Assembly: GCA_017651505.1 (NCBI GenBank)
Contig: JAGCCV010000071.1
Span: 1 to 43,446 of the forward strand
Length of the DNA: 43,446 nt
Direction: 5' to 3'
Origin: Bacteroidaceae bacterium
Lineage (GTDB): Bacteria > Bacteroidota > Bacteroidia > Bacteroidales > Bacteroidaceae
The notes under the pieces are model-generated. The model saw nothing but the letters and a program-made list of their open reading frames with translations. It was not told where the DNA came from and ran no database searches. The position numbers were made by a program, and so were the translations under genes. Numbering within the stretch: the stretch's first letter is position 1; each line of letters starts with the position of its first letter. This document shows positions 17,701 to 23,850 of the stretch, one piece after another.

Positions 17701-17775
17701 GTGATGCTTGGAGGACTGGTTAGTTCTACGCTTCTTAATATATTTGTCATACCACTAATTTATCGAAAGAAATGA
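14725..17775 (+). CDS. CusA/CzcA family heavy-metal RND efflux pump
   Basis: This 1016-aa inner-membrane transporter uses proton flow to expel metal ions from the periplasm. It has the RND plan: TM1 (about 13-32), a large periplasmic loop, TM2-7 (about 340-500), a second loop, and TM8-12 (about 860-1012). The TM4 proton-relay motif is GSLVDDAIVDVEN (400-412), with Asp404, Asp405, Asp409 and Glu411. This resembles the HME (metal) branch rather than drug pumps. Positions that align by eye with two of the three periplasmic methionines of E. coli CusA are not Met here (Ser566, Ala661). Cu/Ag specificity is therefore not supported and the substrate is open. It overlaps the channel gene by 4 bp (ATGA). 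Confidence 0.94.
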   Translation: MLNKIIHFSLNNRLLVLVVALIVFVAGIYCAYTTEVDVFPDLNAPTVVVMTEANGMAPEEVERSVTFPIETAVNGATDVRRVRSTSTMGFSCVWVEFEWGTDVYRARQIVTERLAEVSASLPDNIGRPTLGPQSSILGEVMIIGLTADTTSLQHLRTLADWSIRKRLLAVGGVAQVSVQGGEVKEYQVAVHPERMKHHGVTVDEVVDAVSDMNRSVSGGVLYEHGNEYVIRGVLNTNNTDELGQTVVKNVDGSPVLLNQVADIRIGNKSPKTGVASNNAKPAVLLTIARQPNVSSIELTERLDEAIEDIRSSLPADVRIDKDIFRQTRFIDASIGNIRESLIEGALFVVLVLFVFLMNVRTTVISLVTIPLALLVSILTLRCFGLTINTMSIGGMAIAIGSLVDDAIVDVENVYKRLRVWKPSDGSVLDIIYNASLEVRMPILNSTFIIVVSFVPLFFLDGMEGRMLMPLGVAFIVSLFASTIVALTLTPVLCSYFLKPGKGQIMVEPHFVRVLKTYYERALEWSFVHRRGVLGSTFAVFVVTLILFFTLGSSFLPTFNEGPYTISISTLPGISLEESDKIGRKAEELLMTIPEIQTVARKTGRAELDEHAFGVNTSEIEAPFVLDGRSRAELTHDVREKLSSLPGVSIEIGQPISHRIDAMLSGTRANVAIKLFGNDLNRMYRVAGRIREAIEDVDGVVDLKVEQQVERPQIRITPRRGLMAKYGITPRQFADYVSVLLDGKVVSSVYEGSVAFDLTVKLDDEDRRSIEDIRSLMVDAGDSKIPLEYIANIESTSGPNSISRENVSRKIVVSANVEGRDLRSTVNEIKRTIADKVDLPEECHVEYGGQFESAENASRILLITSLLSVIVIFVLLYGQFRNATQSAIVLLNLPLALIGGVMALVVTGGELSIPAIIGFISLFGIATRNGMLLIDQYNGFISKGMDVRVAVLNGSLDRLTPILMTAFTSALALVPLAVGSELPGNEIQSPMAKVMLGGLVSSTLLNIFVIPLIYRKK

Positions 17776-18950
17776 AAACAAGATATTTGTCATTTGCTTT
17801 TTTCCTTATCCCTTTTATGGGTAATGCGCAATCGCAATCATTTGAAGATGTGCTTCGCTCCATTATGGCGAACAGTACTATGATGCATGCAGAATCTGCT
17901 TATACAGCAGCTGAGATTGCAGGACATAATTCAGAACTTACACTTGAGAATCCTGAAGTAAGCTTCAATTATTTGTGGGGGGCGCCAACAGACGTTGGTT
18001 CACGCAAGGATGTATCTGTAAGTCAGAAACTGAATGCTGCTTTTATCTTGGGTGTAAAAAAGAAAGTCGCAAGGGCAAAGGAGAACGTCTCGTTGGGGGA
18101 ATTTGATGTCAGGCGTCTTTCGTATGCTCTTGAAGCCACTCAAGTGCTACTTAAGGTTGTTTATCTAAATCGTCTTGTCGAACTCAATGGAACACGTCTT
18201 ACGAATTCCAGAGAACTATATGATAAGTATGTGAAGATGCTTGTTGCTGGCGAGACAAATAAGATTGATGTTGGTAAAGCAAAGCTTGAACTCGTTAATG
18301 TTGAGACGGATTACCAGACATCCTTGCTCGATCGTCAGATGATGTGTCATAAGCTTAAGGCGATGAATGGTGGCAAGGATGTGAAGTTTACTTCTACTGA
18401 CTATCCTTCTTCATTCTCTCTTTCTGTTGCTGGCAATGATTTGGGAAACATGAATGTACGCTCGGCAGTTTCAAACCTTGCAGACCAGAAAGTTGTTGCT
18501 GCGAAAAGGGAAATATCATTGGCTAAGGCAAGCAATGCACCTGAGTTGTCTGTCGGTTATATGGCAGAACTGACTAGAGAAGAGAAGTTCCGTGGTGTTA
18601 CCCTCGGTCTTTCCGTTCCTTTGTGGCGCAATAGCAGAAATGTACGTATGGCAAGAGCGCATGAGATGGCAGTACGTGAACAAGTGGAGGATGATAGACT
18701 TAAACTTGATATGAAGATAGAAGAACTGCGTCTTAAGGTGTCAAGGCTTCGAACTATATATGATGGACAGCAGAAGGCGTTGTCTTCTGTTCAGAACCTG
18801 TCGCTTTTACGAAAAGCGCTTGATGCAGGCGAAATCTCCCTTTTGGATTATATTATTGAGCAGAATCAGTATTATGAGCTATATGAAAGGCTCCTGTCTG
18901 TGGAATGTGACTATTATTGTGCTCTTGCCGAATTGCAATATGCCGAATAG
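17772..18950 (+). CDS. TolC family outer-membrane channel (CusC/CzcC-like)
   Basis: The third component completes the tripartite pump by forming the outer-membrane exit duct. A signal peptide (residues 1-19, cut after GNA) is followed by long amphipathic helices typical of the OEP fold. The first half includes ESAYTAAEIAGHNSELTLENPE and FNYLWGAP, a pattern usual in CzcC-type proteins. The second OEP repeat begins near residue 200. Length is 392 aa, on the short side for TolC but normal for CzcC-like proteins. The 4-bp overlap with the pump gene makes co-translation likely. Codon use matches the other two genes and not the downstream glycosidases. Confidence 0.9.
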   Translation: MKTRYLSFAFFLIPFMGNAQSQSFEDVLRSIMANSTMMHAESAYTAAEIAGHNSELTLENPEVSFNYLWGAPTDVGSRKDVSVSQKLNAAFILGVKKKVARAKENVSLGEFDVRRLSYALEATQVLLKVVYLNRLVELNGTRLTNSRELYDKYVKMLVAGETNKIDVGKAKLELVNVETDYQTSLLDRQMMCHKLKAMNGGKDVKFTSTDYPSSFSLSVAGNDLGNMNVRSAVSNLADQKVVAAKREISLAKASNAPELSVGYMAELTREEKFRGVTLGLSVPLWRNSRNVRMARAHEMAVREQVEDDRLKLDMKIEELRLKVSRLRTIYDGQQKALSSVQNLSLLRKALDAGEISLLDYIIEQNQYYELYERLLSVECDYYCALAELQYAE

Positions 18951-18980
18951 TTCACTTTCGTGCTTTCACATTCAACTTTG

Positions 18981-19003
18981 GCGTTTTATGTGGCAGTAAA
19001 CGC
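18981..19003 (+). terminator. Weak hairpin after efflux operon
   Basis: GCGTTT (18981-18986) pairs with AAACGC (18998-19003) across an 11-base loop, 31 bp past the channel gene stop. The downstream bases are only moderately T-rich, so terminator function is uncertain. Confidence 0.3.
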
Positions 19004-19025
19004 TCGTGTTCTTTGTGTCAGTATT

Positions 19026-19121
19026 TTATTGCCAAAGGGGTTCGCCCTCGAAGGCGAAGCCCGTGCAGTAGTCCTTGCCCTCCTCGTCGTTATGCACCAT
19101 GTACTTGAAGCATCCGTGACG
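19026..19121 (-). pseudogene. Short coding-like remnant, unidentified
   Basis: Read leftward, this 31-codon open stretch ends at a TAA (19028-19026). It includes CFKYMVHNDEEGKDY and ends GFAFEGEPLWQ. Its codons are GC-rich at the third position (TTC, AAG, TAC, GTG, GGC), as in real genes of this genome, yet it has no start and is bounded by an in-frame stop. It overlaps the end of the Abi_2 remnant in another frame. It may be the frameshifted C-terminus of that gene (some Abi_2 proteins end in a similar PLW motif) or a scar of another gene. I cannot identify it. Confidence 0.3.
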
Positions 19122-19437
19122 TTATCTTTGGACGTACGGCAAAGTGTGCATTCCAAAGTCGGGCATGGTGGGCACAATAGTTGCGGACGATGGTGAGACT
19201 TTCCAACCAACTGCGAAGATACTCATGCTGGGGCATGTCGAACTCGCGAGCCACACGCTTCATCAGGTTGAAGTCGTTCATATTGTTGTAGAGCTTGGAG
19301 AGGGTGCCGAAAGATGCCACTTCAAGCGTCTTCCATGAAGGAGGGAATTCGGGTGAGTCGTATTTCCTGAAATGTTCCAGAATGAACTCGTCGCGGCAGC
19401 GGCCTAACTCCGTGCACAGAGATTCCAATAGTTTTTT
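19090..19437 (-). pseudogene. Abi_2 abortive-infection gene remnant (AbiD/AbiF-like)
   Basis: The fragment reads FILEHFRKYDSPEFPPSWKT, then LEVASFGTLSKLYNNM and LESLTIVRNYCAHHARLWN. This is the central part of the Abi_2 family, including the hallmark RNxCAHHxRLWN. Family members act in phage abortive infection or toxin-like growth arrest and are usually about 300 aa. Here only about 115 codons remain. An in-frame TAG (19438-19440) sits directly upstream with no ATG, and the frame ends soon after the motif. The gene is broken at both ends and should be inactive. Abi_2 genes usually travel on mobile elements, which fits its place at the edge of the atypical efflux block. Confidence 0.75.
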
Positions 19438-19480
19438 CTACAATAAATCATTTTTTTCGACAATATATTAGGCGTTGGTT

Positions 19481-19537
19481 TTGGTTATTCCTAATTCGGG
19501 GTTTGGTTATTCCAAGCTGGCAGTTTGGAATAACCAA
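19481..19537. repeat. Inverted/direct repeats of TTGGTTATTCC
   Basis: TTGGTTATTCC occurs directly at 19481-19491. It recurs as TTGGTTATTCCAA at 19503-19515, which forms a perfect 13-bp inverted repeat with TTGGAATAACCAA at 19525-19537 (9-base loop). One element is therefore present twice forward and once inverted within 57 bp. There is no T tract, so a protein site or the end of a decayed element is more likely than a terminator. Confidence 0.6.
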
Positions 19538-19758
19538 GATTTAGGAGAGCTTGCTGTCAGGTTTGCAGCACATAGTGTTCACATAAGCATAAAATCTGCG
19601 ATTGACAGCCATTTCTTTAGTGATAGATAGTTTTAGCGGACAGCAATAACTAAAAATAAGTTTAACCAGGGGCAACCTTTACCGTGAGTAAAACTACAAG
19701 TAGTCAACCGAAATCGTTAAACTATATCCATTCGGGTCGCACGGACGTTCTCCATCAA

Positions 19759-19823
19759 CTGTTCCCCTTAAGGGAACAGGCTGTTCCTCCTAAGGGAACT
19801 GACAGTTCCCAATAGGGGAACAG
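19759..19823. repeat. Palindromic tandem array, 22-bp period, three units
   Basis: Left half-sites GTTCCC/T start at 19761, 19783 and 19805; right half-sites GGGAAC start at 19772, 19794 and 19816. Both series have an exact 22-bp period, and each unit is a hairpin with a 5-base centre. The units are not identical outside the half-sites, so the half-sites seem to be what is conserved. Confidence 0.7.
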
Positions 19824-20066
19824 TGAATAAAGATTAAGGCGAAAGACAAGGATGGAGGAAAGACATTATAGAACCCGAAGGCATGCGTCCTATTATCGTT
19901 GCATAATATCAGAAAAACAGCTGAACAGTGACTACCCTTGGCTATCCCTGTCACATTGCAGCCTCTCCAACAAAACAGGGTAAACAACATTGTTCACAGC
20001 ATAAAAACAAAAAAGCGTGAGAGTCTGTACTGATGACTTGTCTCACCCTTCTTAAGATTCGCAAAA

Positions 20067-20186
20067 ATGAAAAAACAGTCTGATTATGCTAAAGCAGAAG
20101 CCCATGGATACAATGCTCCCGCTTATGATGTGCAGGGGTATATACCCGACAATGGACATCTACCGTTGCTTCGTTTTTCTGACTGA
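20067..20186 (+). CDS. Possible small ORF, 39 aa, unrecognised
   Basis: The ORF starts MKKQSDYAKAEAHGYNAPAY and ends PLLRFSD. It is polar, has no signal peptide, and is followed 38 bp later by a small hairpin (GCGTT 20225-20229, AACGC 20235-20239, then TTT). I see no promoter or ribosome binding site upstream. It could be a real small protein, the N-terminal scrap of a lost gene, or chance; I recognise no family. Confidence 0.2.
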   Translation: MKKQSDYAKAEAHGYNAPAYDVQGYIPDNGHLPLLRFSD

Positions 20187-20424
20187 GTTAAAGCTTGCGA
20201 GACTTTTGAAGAGTCAAAAACAAAGCGTTCAGTAAACGCCTTTCCGTAAATATGTGTTTTATGCTTAATGAGTTACTGTGAATCAGTAAGCATAAACAAT
20301 GCAAATTAAAAAAGAATAATTGAATCTGCCAAATTAATCTCTCAAAAAAAGCATTGCCATAATGAGGCTTATACCCCAACAGGACCATTCTGAGCAAAAT
20401 AACACTGTAACATACTTAAAAACA

Positions 20425-20456
20425 TTTGCTAATTTGGTGCGAAAGACATATATTTG
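20425..20456 (+). promoter_or_regulatory. Promoter of GH106-GH2 operon
   Basis: TTTG at 20425-20428 and TATATTTG at 20449-20456 are exactly 20 bp apart, a full match to the Bacteroidota consensus TTTG-N20-TAnnTTTG. The -7 box ends 69 bp before the GH106 start, leaving a leader of about 60 nt. Confidence 0.7.
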
Positions 20457-20525
20457 TATGGTAAAACATGAACATGGTTCCCAGAAATGAACGACCAATG
20501 ACAATATAATATAAAACCTATAATT

Positions 20526-23500
20526 ATGAAGACTTGGAAAACAATGTTGGGAGTAGCAGCCTGTTTAGTGACGGTATTAAGCAGCTGTGACGCTCCTGCC
20601 GCAGACGAGAATCTGTATGCTGAGTTCCAAAACCCGCCAGCAGAGGCAAGACCTCGTGTGTGGTGGCACTGGATGGATGGTAATGTAACGAAAGACGGCA
20701 TCTACAAGGACCTGACGTGGATGAAGCGTTCCGGCATCGCCGGTTTCATGAACTTCGACGCTGGTTTCAGGACACCGTTGCTTGTGGAAAAGAAGGTGTC
20801 CTACATGACTGATGAATGGAAGGATGCTTTTGCCTACACCGTGCATCTGGCCGACTCACTGGGTTTGGAGATGTCAGTGGCGGCATCACCAGGATGGAGC
20901 TTCACGGGCGGTCCGTGGGTAGAACCAAAGGACGGCATGAAGAAACTGGTGTGGCGTGAGATGGTTGTCAGTGGCGGCACCACTTTCGATGGCGAGTTGC
21001 CCGCACCATACAAGACCATCGGAGCTTTCCAGAACGTACCTCGTTCCAACGCCAACAACATCAATGGCGGTGGCGCTAATCCCGGCGAGGGTTATTATGC
21101 CGACATCGCCGTGCTGGCTTTCAAGATGCCAGAGGCCGACAAGAACTTAGCTGCACTGAATCCAAGGATTACTTCCAGCGGTGGCAACTTCTCACTACAA
21201 AAGCTCACCGATGGTGACCTTAACAACGCTGACCTGCTGGCTCCTGGCGCAGGTGGGGCAAACGGCAAAGCCTGGATACAATATGAGTTCAGTGAGCCAC
21301 AGACCGTAAAGGCACTCACCATCGTTGACGGCAGGATTCGCGGACAATGGGGCGCTCCTGTGCAAGAGATAAACAAAGTTCTGCAAGTCAGCGACGACGG
21401 TAAGACTTTCCGTGAGGTGTGCAAGATTCCTAACAGCTCAGCTCCTCAGGGCACTGTTGACATACCAGCCACTACTGCCAGATTCTTCCGTTTGGTGGTT
21501 GACAATGTAGTGACTGTCAACCCATACGCTGCTCTGATGGGTGTTTCAGCCGAGCCACAAGCCCAACCCACCCCGATTGCCGAGTTTGTGCTGCATGCCA
21601 TCAGTCGCATCAACCATGCTGAGGAGAAAGCGGGCTTTGCTGCTCCTGCCGACTTGCCACTATACGATACACCAGATGAGCCTGCGGTGGTTGCCTTGGA
21701 AGATGTGATTGACATTACCGACAAGGTGAAGGATGGTCGTTTAGTATGGGAAGTTCCTGCAGGCAACTGGAAGATTGTCCGCTATGGCTATTCACAGACT
21801 GGACATCAGAACAACCCCGCTCCACCCGAGGCTACTGGCTTTGAGGTTGATAAGATGGACCCAATAGCTTTCAGGGCTTATATGGACCATTATCTCGGCA
21901 TGTATGTGGATGCTTCCAAAGACCAGTTAGGTAAGGTGGTGAAATACATCATGACAGACAGCTACGAATCTGAGCAGGAGAACTGGACACCAGCCATGGA
22001 ACAGGAGTTCGAAAAACGCAACGGCTACAGTCTGCGCCCTTGGATGCCTGTACTGATGGGACAAATCGTGAACAGTTCTGAGGAAAGTGAGCGATTCTTA
22101 CGTGACTGGCGCAGGACTTTAGGCAGTCTGGTAACGGACTATTGCTACAACTTGCTGAACGATATCCTGGGCGAACGGGGCATGGGTCGTTATACCGAGT
22201 CTCATGAGAACGGCCGTGTGTATCTGGTAGATGGTATGGAAGTAAAAGGCAAGGCTGATGTTCCCATGGCTGCTGCCTGGATGCCTAACAACACTGGCTC
22301 TTCCACTCCAGCCATGAGCCGTGCTGATATCCGAGAGGCTGCTTCTGTGGCTCATATCTACGGACAGAACCTGGTGGCAGGCGAGTCGCTCACCGCTCCC
22401 GGCGGCGAAGGTCTGTCTTATGCCTATCACCCGGGCAACCTGAAGTTCATTGCCGACATGGAAATGGCAAGTGGCCTGAATCGTTTTGTGATTCACACCT
22501 CTGTGCACCAACCTCTTGATGAGCTGAAGCCTGGTTTGGGATTAGGTCCTATCGGACAGTGGTTCAACCGTCTCGACAACTGGTCTGGTTCCGCATGGGC
22601 TTGGATGGACTATATGGCCCGCAGCTGCTACCTGCTGCAGAAAGGGCAGTTTGTGGCAGACATTGTTTATTATTATGGTGAGGACAACAACATCACAGGC
22701 TTGTTTGGTGCTGCCGAACCAGCCTTCCCCGTCGGCTATAACTACGACTACATCAACAGTGATGCGTTGCTTAACCTGCTAAGCTATAAGAATAATCGCC
22801 TGGTAACACCCAGTGGCATGAGCTATCGCATGCTGGTACTCGACCCCAACGTGAAGCGTCTTCCTGTGGATGTACTCAAGAAAATTGCCGCATTGGCTAA
22901 GGCTGGTGCCGTGATTTGTGGTGCCAAGCCTGAGTTACCGGGACGGCTGACAGATGATGCTGATGAGTTCAACAGTATTGTAGAAGAAATCTGGGGTGGC
23001 GCATTGAAGAATGTCTATCTCACCAGCGACATGAAGAGCGTTCTGGATAAGATGGGAGTGCAGCCCGACGTAACCATTGGCGATGACCTGCGTTTCATCC
23101 ATCGTCACACCAGCCAGGCAGACATTTATTGGATCAACAACCCTGAAGGACCTGCCAAAACCGTTGAGCTTTCGTTCCGCGTCAAAGGGTTGAAACCTGA
23201 GATCTGGCATCCAGAAACCGGCAAGCGTGAGGACGTGACCTATCGCATCGAGGGTGACCGCACCATGGTGAAGATCAACTTGGTAGAGGACGATGCCCTG
23301 TTTGTGGTGTTCAACGGCCCTGCAGAGCAATCGGCTGTTACCCTGCCCGAACTCAAGGAGAGCACCCTGCTCACCATCAATACTCCTTGGAACGTAGCTT
23401 TCCAGGAAAAACGTGGTGCACCGTCATCGGCTCAGTTTGACAAGCTTATCAACCTGGCAGACAGTGATGTGGATGGTATCAAGTACTTCAGTGGTGTGGC

Positions 23501-23846
23501 TACCTATACCAATAGCTTCGAGCTTAGCGACGAACAGCTGAATGACGGGCAACTGGTGCTCGACATGGGCAACGTGGGCGTGATGGCCGAGGTTATCATC
23601 AACGGCACTAACATGGGCGTTTATTGGAAAGCTCCATACCGCCTGGACATCACGGATGCGCTTCATGCTGGCAAGAATGACATTGAGGTGAAAGTGACGA
23701 ACCTGTGGATCAACCGCTTGATTGGCGACTCCCGTCCTGAGGTGACAGAGAAGGTGACGTGGTCACAATATCCTTTCTACCGTCCTACCTCACAGTTGTC
23801 GCCATCCGGACTTATGGGACCTGTAAAAGTTATTGCTTTAAAATAA
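20526..23846 (+). CDS. GH106-like alpha-L-rhamnosidase, lipoprotein
   Basis: GH106 enzymes release alpha-L-rhamnose, typically from pectic rhamnogalacturonans. The 1106-aa protein begins with a lipoprotein signal (LSSC, Cys21), so it is probably membrane-anchored. The family start follows: FQNPPAEARPRVWWHWMDGN (34-53), then GIYKDLTWMKRSGIAGFMNFD. A discoidin-like sugar-binding insert lies near 195-340 (SLQKLTDGDL to FFRLVVDN). The catalytic barrel continues with TDSYESEQENWTP and AGESLTAPGGEGLSY, whose glutamates are candidate catalytic residues. A C-terminal jelly roll like the GH2 sugar-binding domain lies near 975-1095. The GH2 gene follows 4 bp later. The family call is from motifs; exact substrate is inferred. 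Confidence 0.88.
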   Translation: MKTWKTMLGVAACLVTVLSSCDAPAADENLYAEFQNPPAEARPRVWWHWMDGNVTKDGIYKDLTWMKRSGIAGFMNFDAGFRTPLLVEKKVSYMTDEWKDAFAYTVHLADSLGLEMSVAASPGWSFTGGPWVEPKDGMKKLVWREMVVSGGTTFDGELPAPYKTIGAFQNVPRSNANNINGGGANPGEGYYADIAVLAFKMPEADKNLAALNPRITSSGGNFSLQKLTDGDLNNADLLAPGAGGANGKAWIQYEFSEPQTVKALTIVDGRIRGQWGAPVQEINKVLQVSDDGKTFREVCKIPNSSAPQGTVDIPATTARFFRLVVDNVVTVNPYAALMGVSAEPQAQPTPIAEFVLHAISRINHAEEKAGFAAPADLPLYDTPDEPAVVALEDVIDITDKVKDGRLVWEVPAGNWKIVRYGYSQTGHQNNPAPPEATGFEVDKMDPIAFRAYMDHYLGMYVDASKDQLGKVVKYIMTDSYESEQENWTPAMEQEFEKRNGYSLRPWMPVLMGQIVNSSEESERFLRDWRRTLGSLVTDYCYNLLNDILGERGMGRYTESHENGRVYLVDGMEVKGKADVPMAAAWMPNNTGSSTPAMSRADIREAASVAHIYGQNLVAGESLTAPGGEGLSYAYHPGNLKFIADMEMASGLNRFVIHTSVHQPLDELKPGLGLGPIGQWFNRLDNWSGSAWAWMDYMARSCYLLQKGQFVADIVYYYGEDNNITGLFGAAEPAFPVGYNYDYINSDALLNLLSYKNNRLVTPSGMSYRMLVLDPNVKRLPVDVLKKIAALAKAGAVICGAKPELPGRLTDDADEFNSIVEEIWGGALKNVYLTSDMKSVLDKMGVQPDVTIGDDLRFIHRHTSQADIYWINNPEGPAKTVELSFRVKGLKPEIWHPETGKREDVTYRIEGDRTMVKINLVEDDALFVVFNGPAEQSAVTLPELKESTLLTINTPWNVAFQEKRGAPSSAQFDKLINLADSDVDGIKYFSGVATYTNSFELSDEQLNDGQLVLDMGNVGVMAEVIINGTNMGVYWKAPYRLDITDALHAGKNDIEVKVTNLWINRLIGDSRPEVTEKVTWSQYPFYRPTSQLSPSGLMGPVKVIALK

Positions 23847-23850
23847 AGAT

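Larger units (their letters stand above)
19438..20525. other. Gene-poor junction region, about 1.1 kb
   Basis: No family-recognisable gene lies here. The region holds inverted repeats (19481-19537), a three-unit palindromic array (19759-19823), a 39-codon ORF (20067-20186), small hairpins (20017-20046, GTGAGA/TCTCAC; 20273-20289, TTACTG/CAGTAA) and the promoter of the GH106 gene at its right end. Other open stretches, such as 19790-19990 on the minus strand, show no coding character. Confidence 0.6.

Noticed and set aside
18960-19338. Plus-strand frames over the Abi_2 remnant (18960-19196 and 19144-19338)
   Set aside because: They are complements of the decayed minus-strand gene and show no coding character.
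19790-19990. 66-codon minus-strand frame in the gene-poor gap
   Set aside because: Low-complexity, Cys/Phe-rich peptide without family likeness or expression signals.
20261-20293. ATGCTTA/TAAGCAT hairpin near 20261-20293 as a terminator
   Set aside because: No upstream gene apart from the doubtful small ORF and no T tract after the stem; kept only in the gap description.
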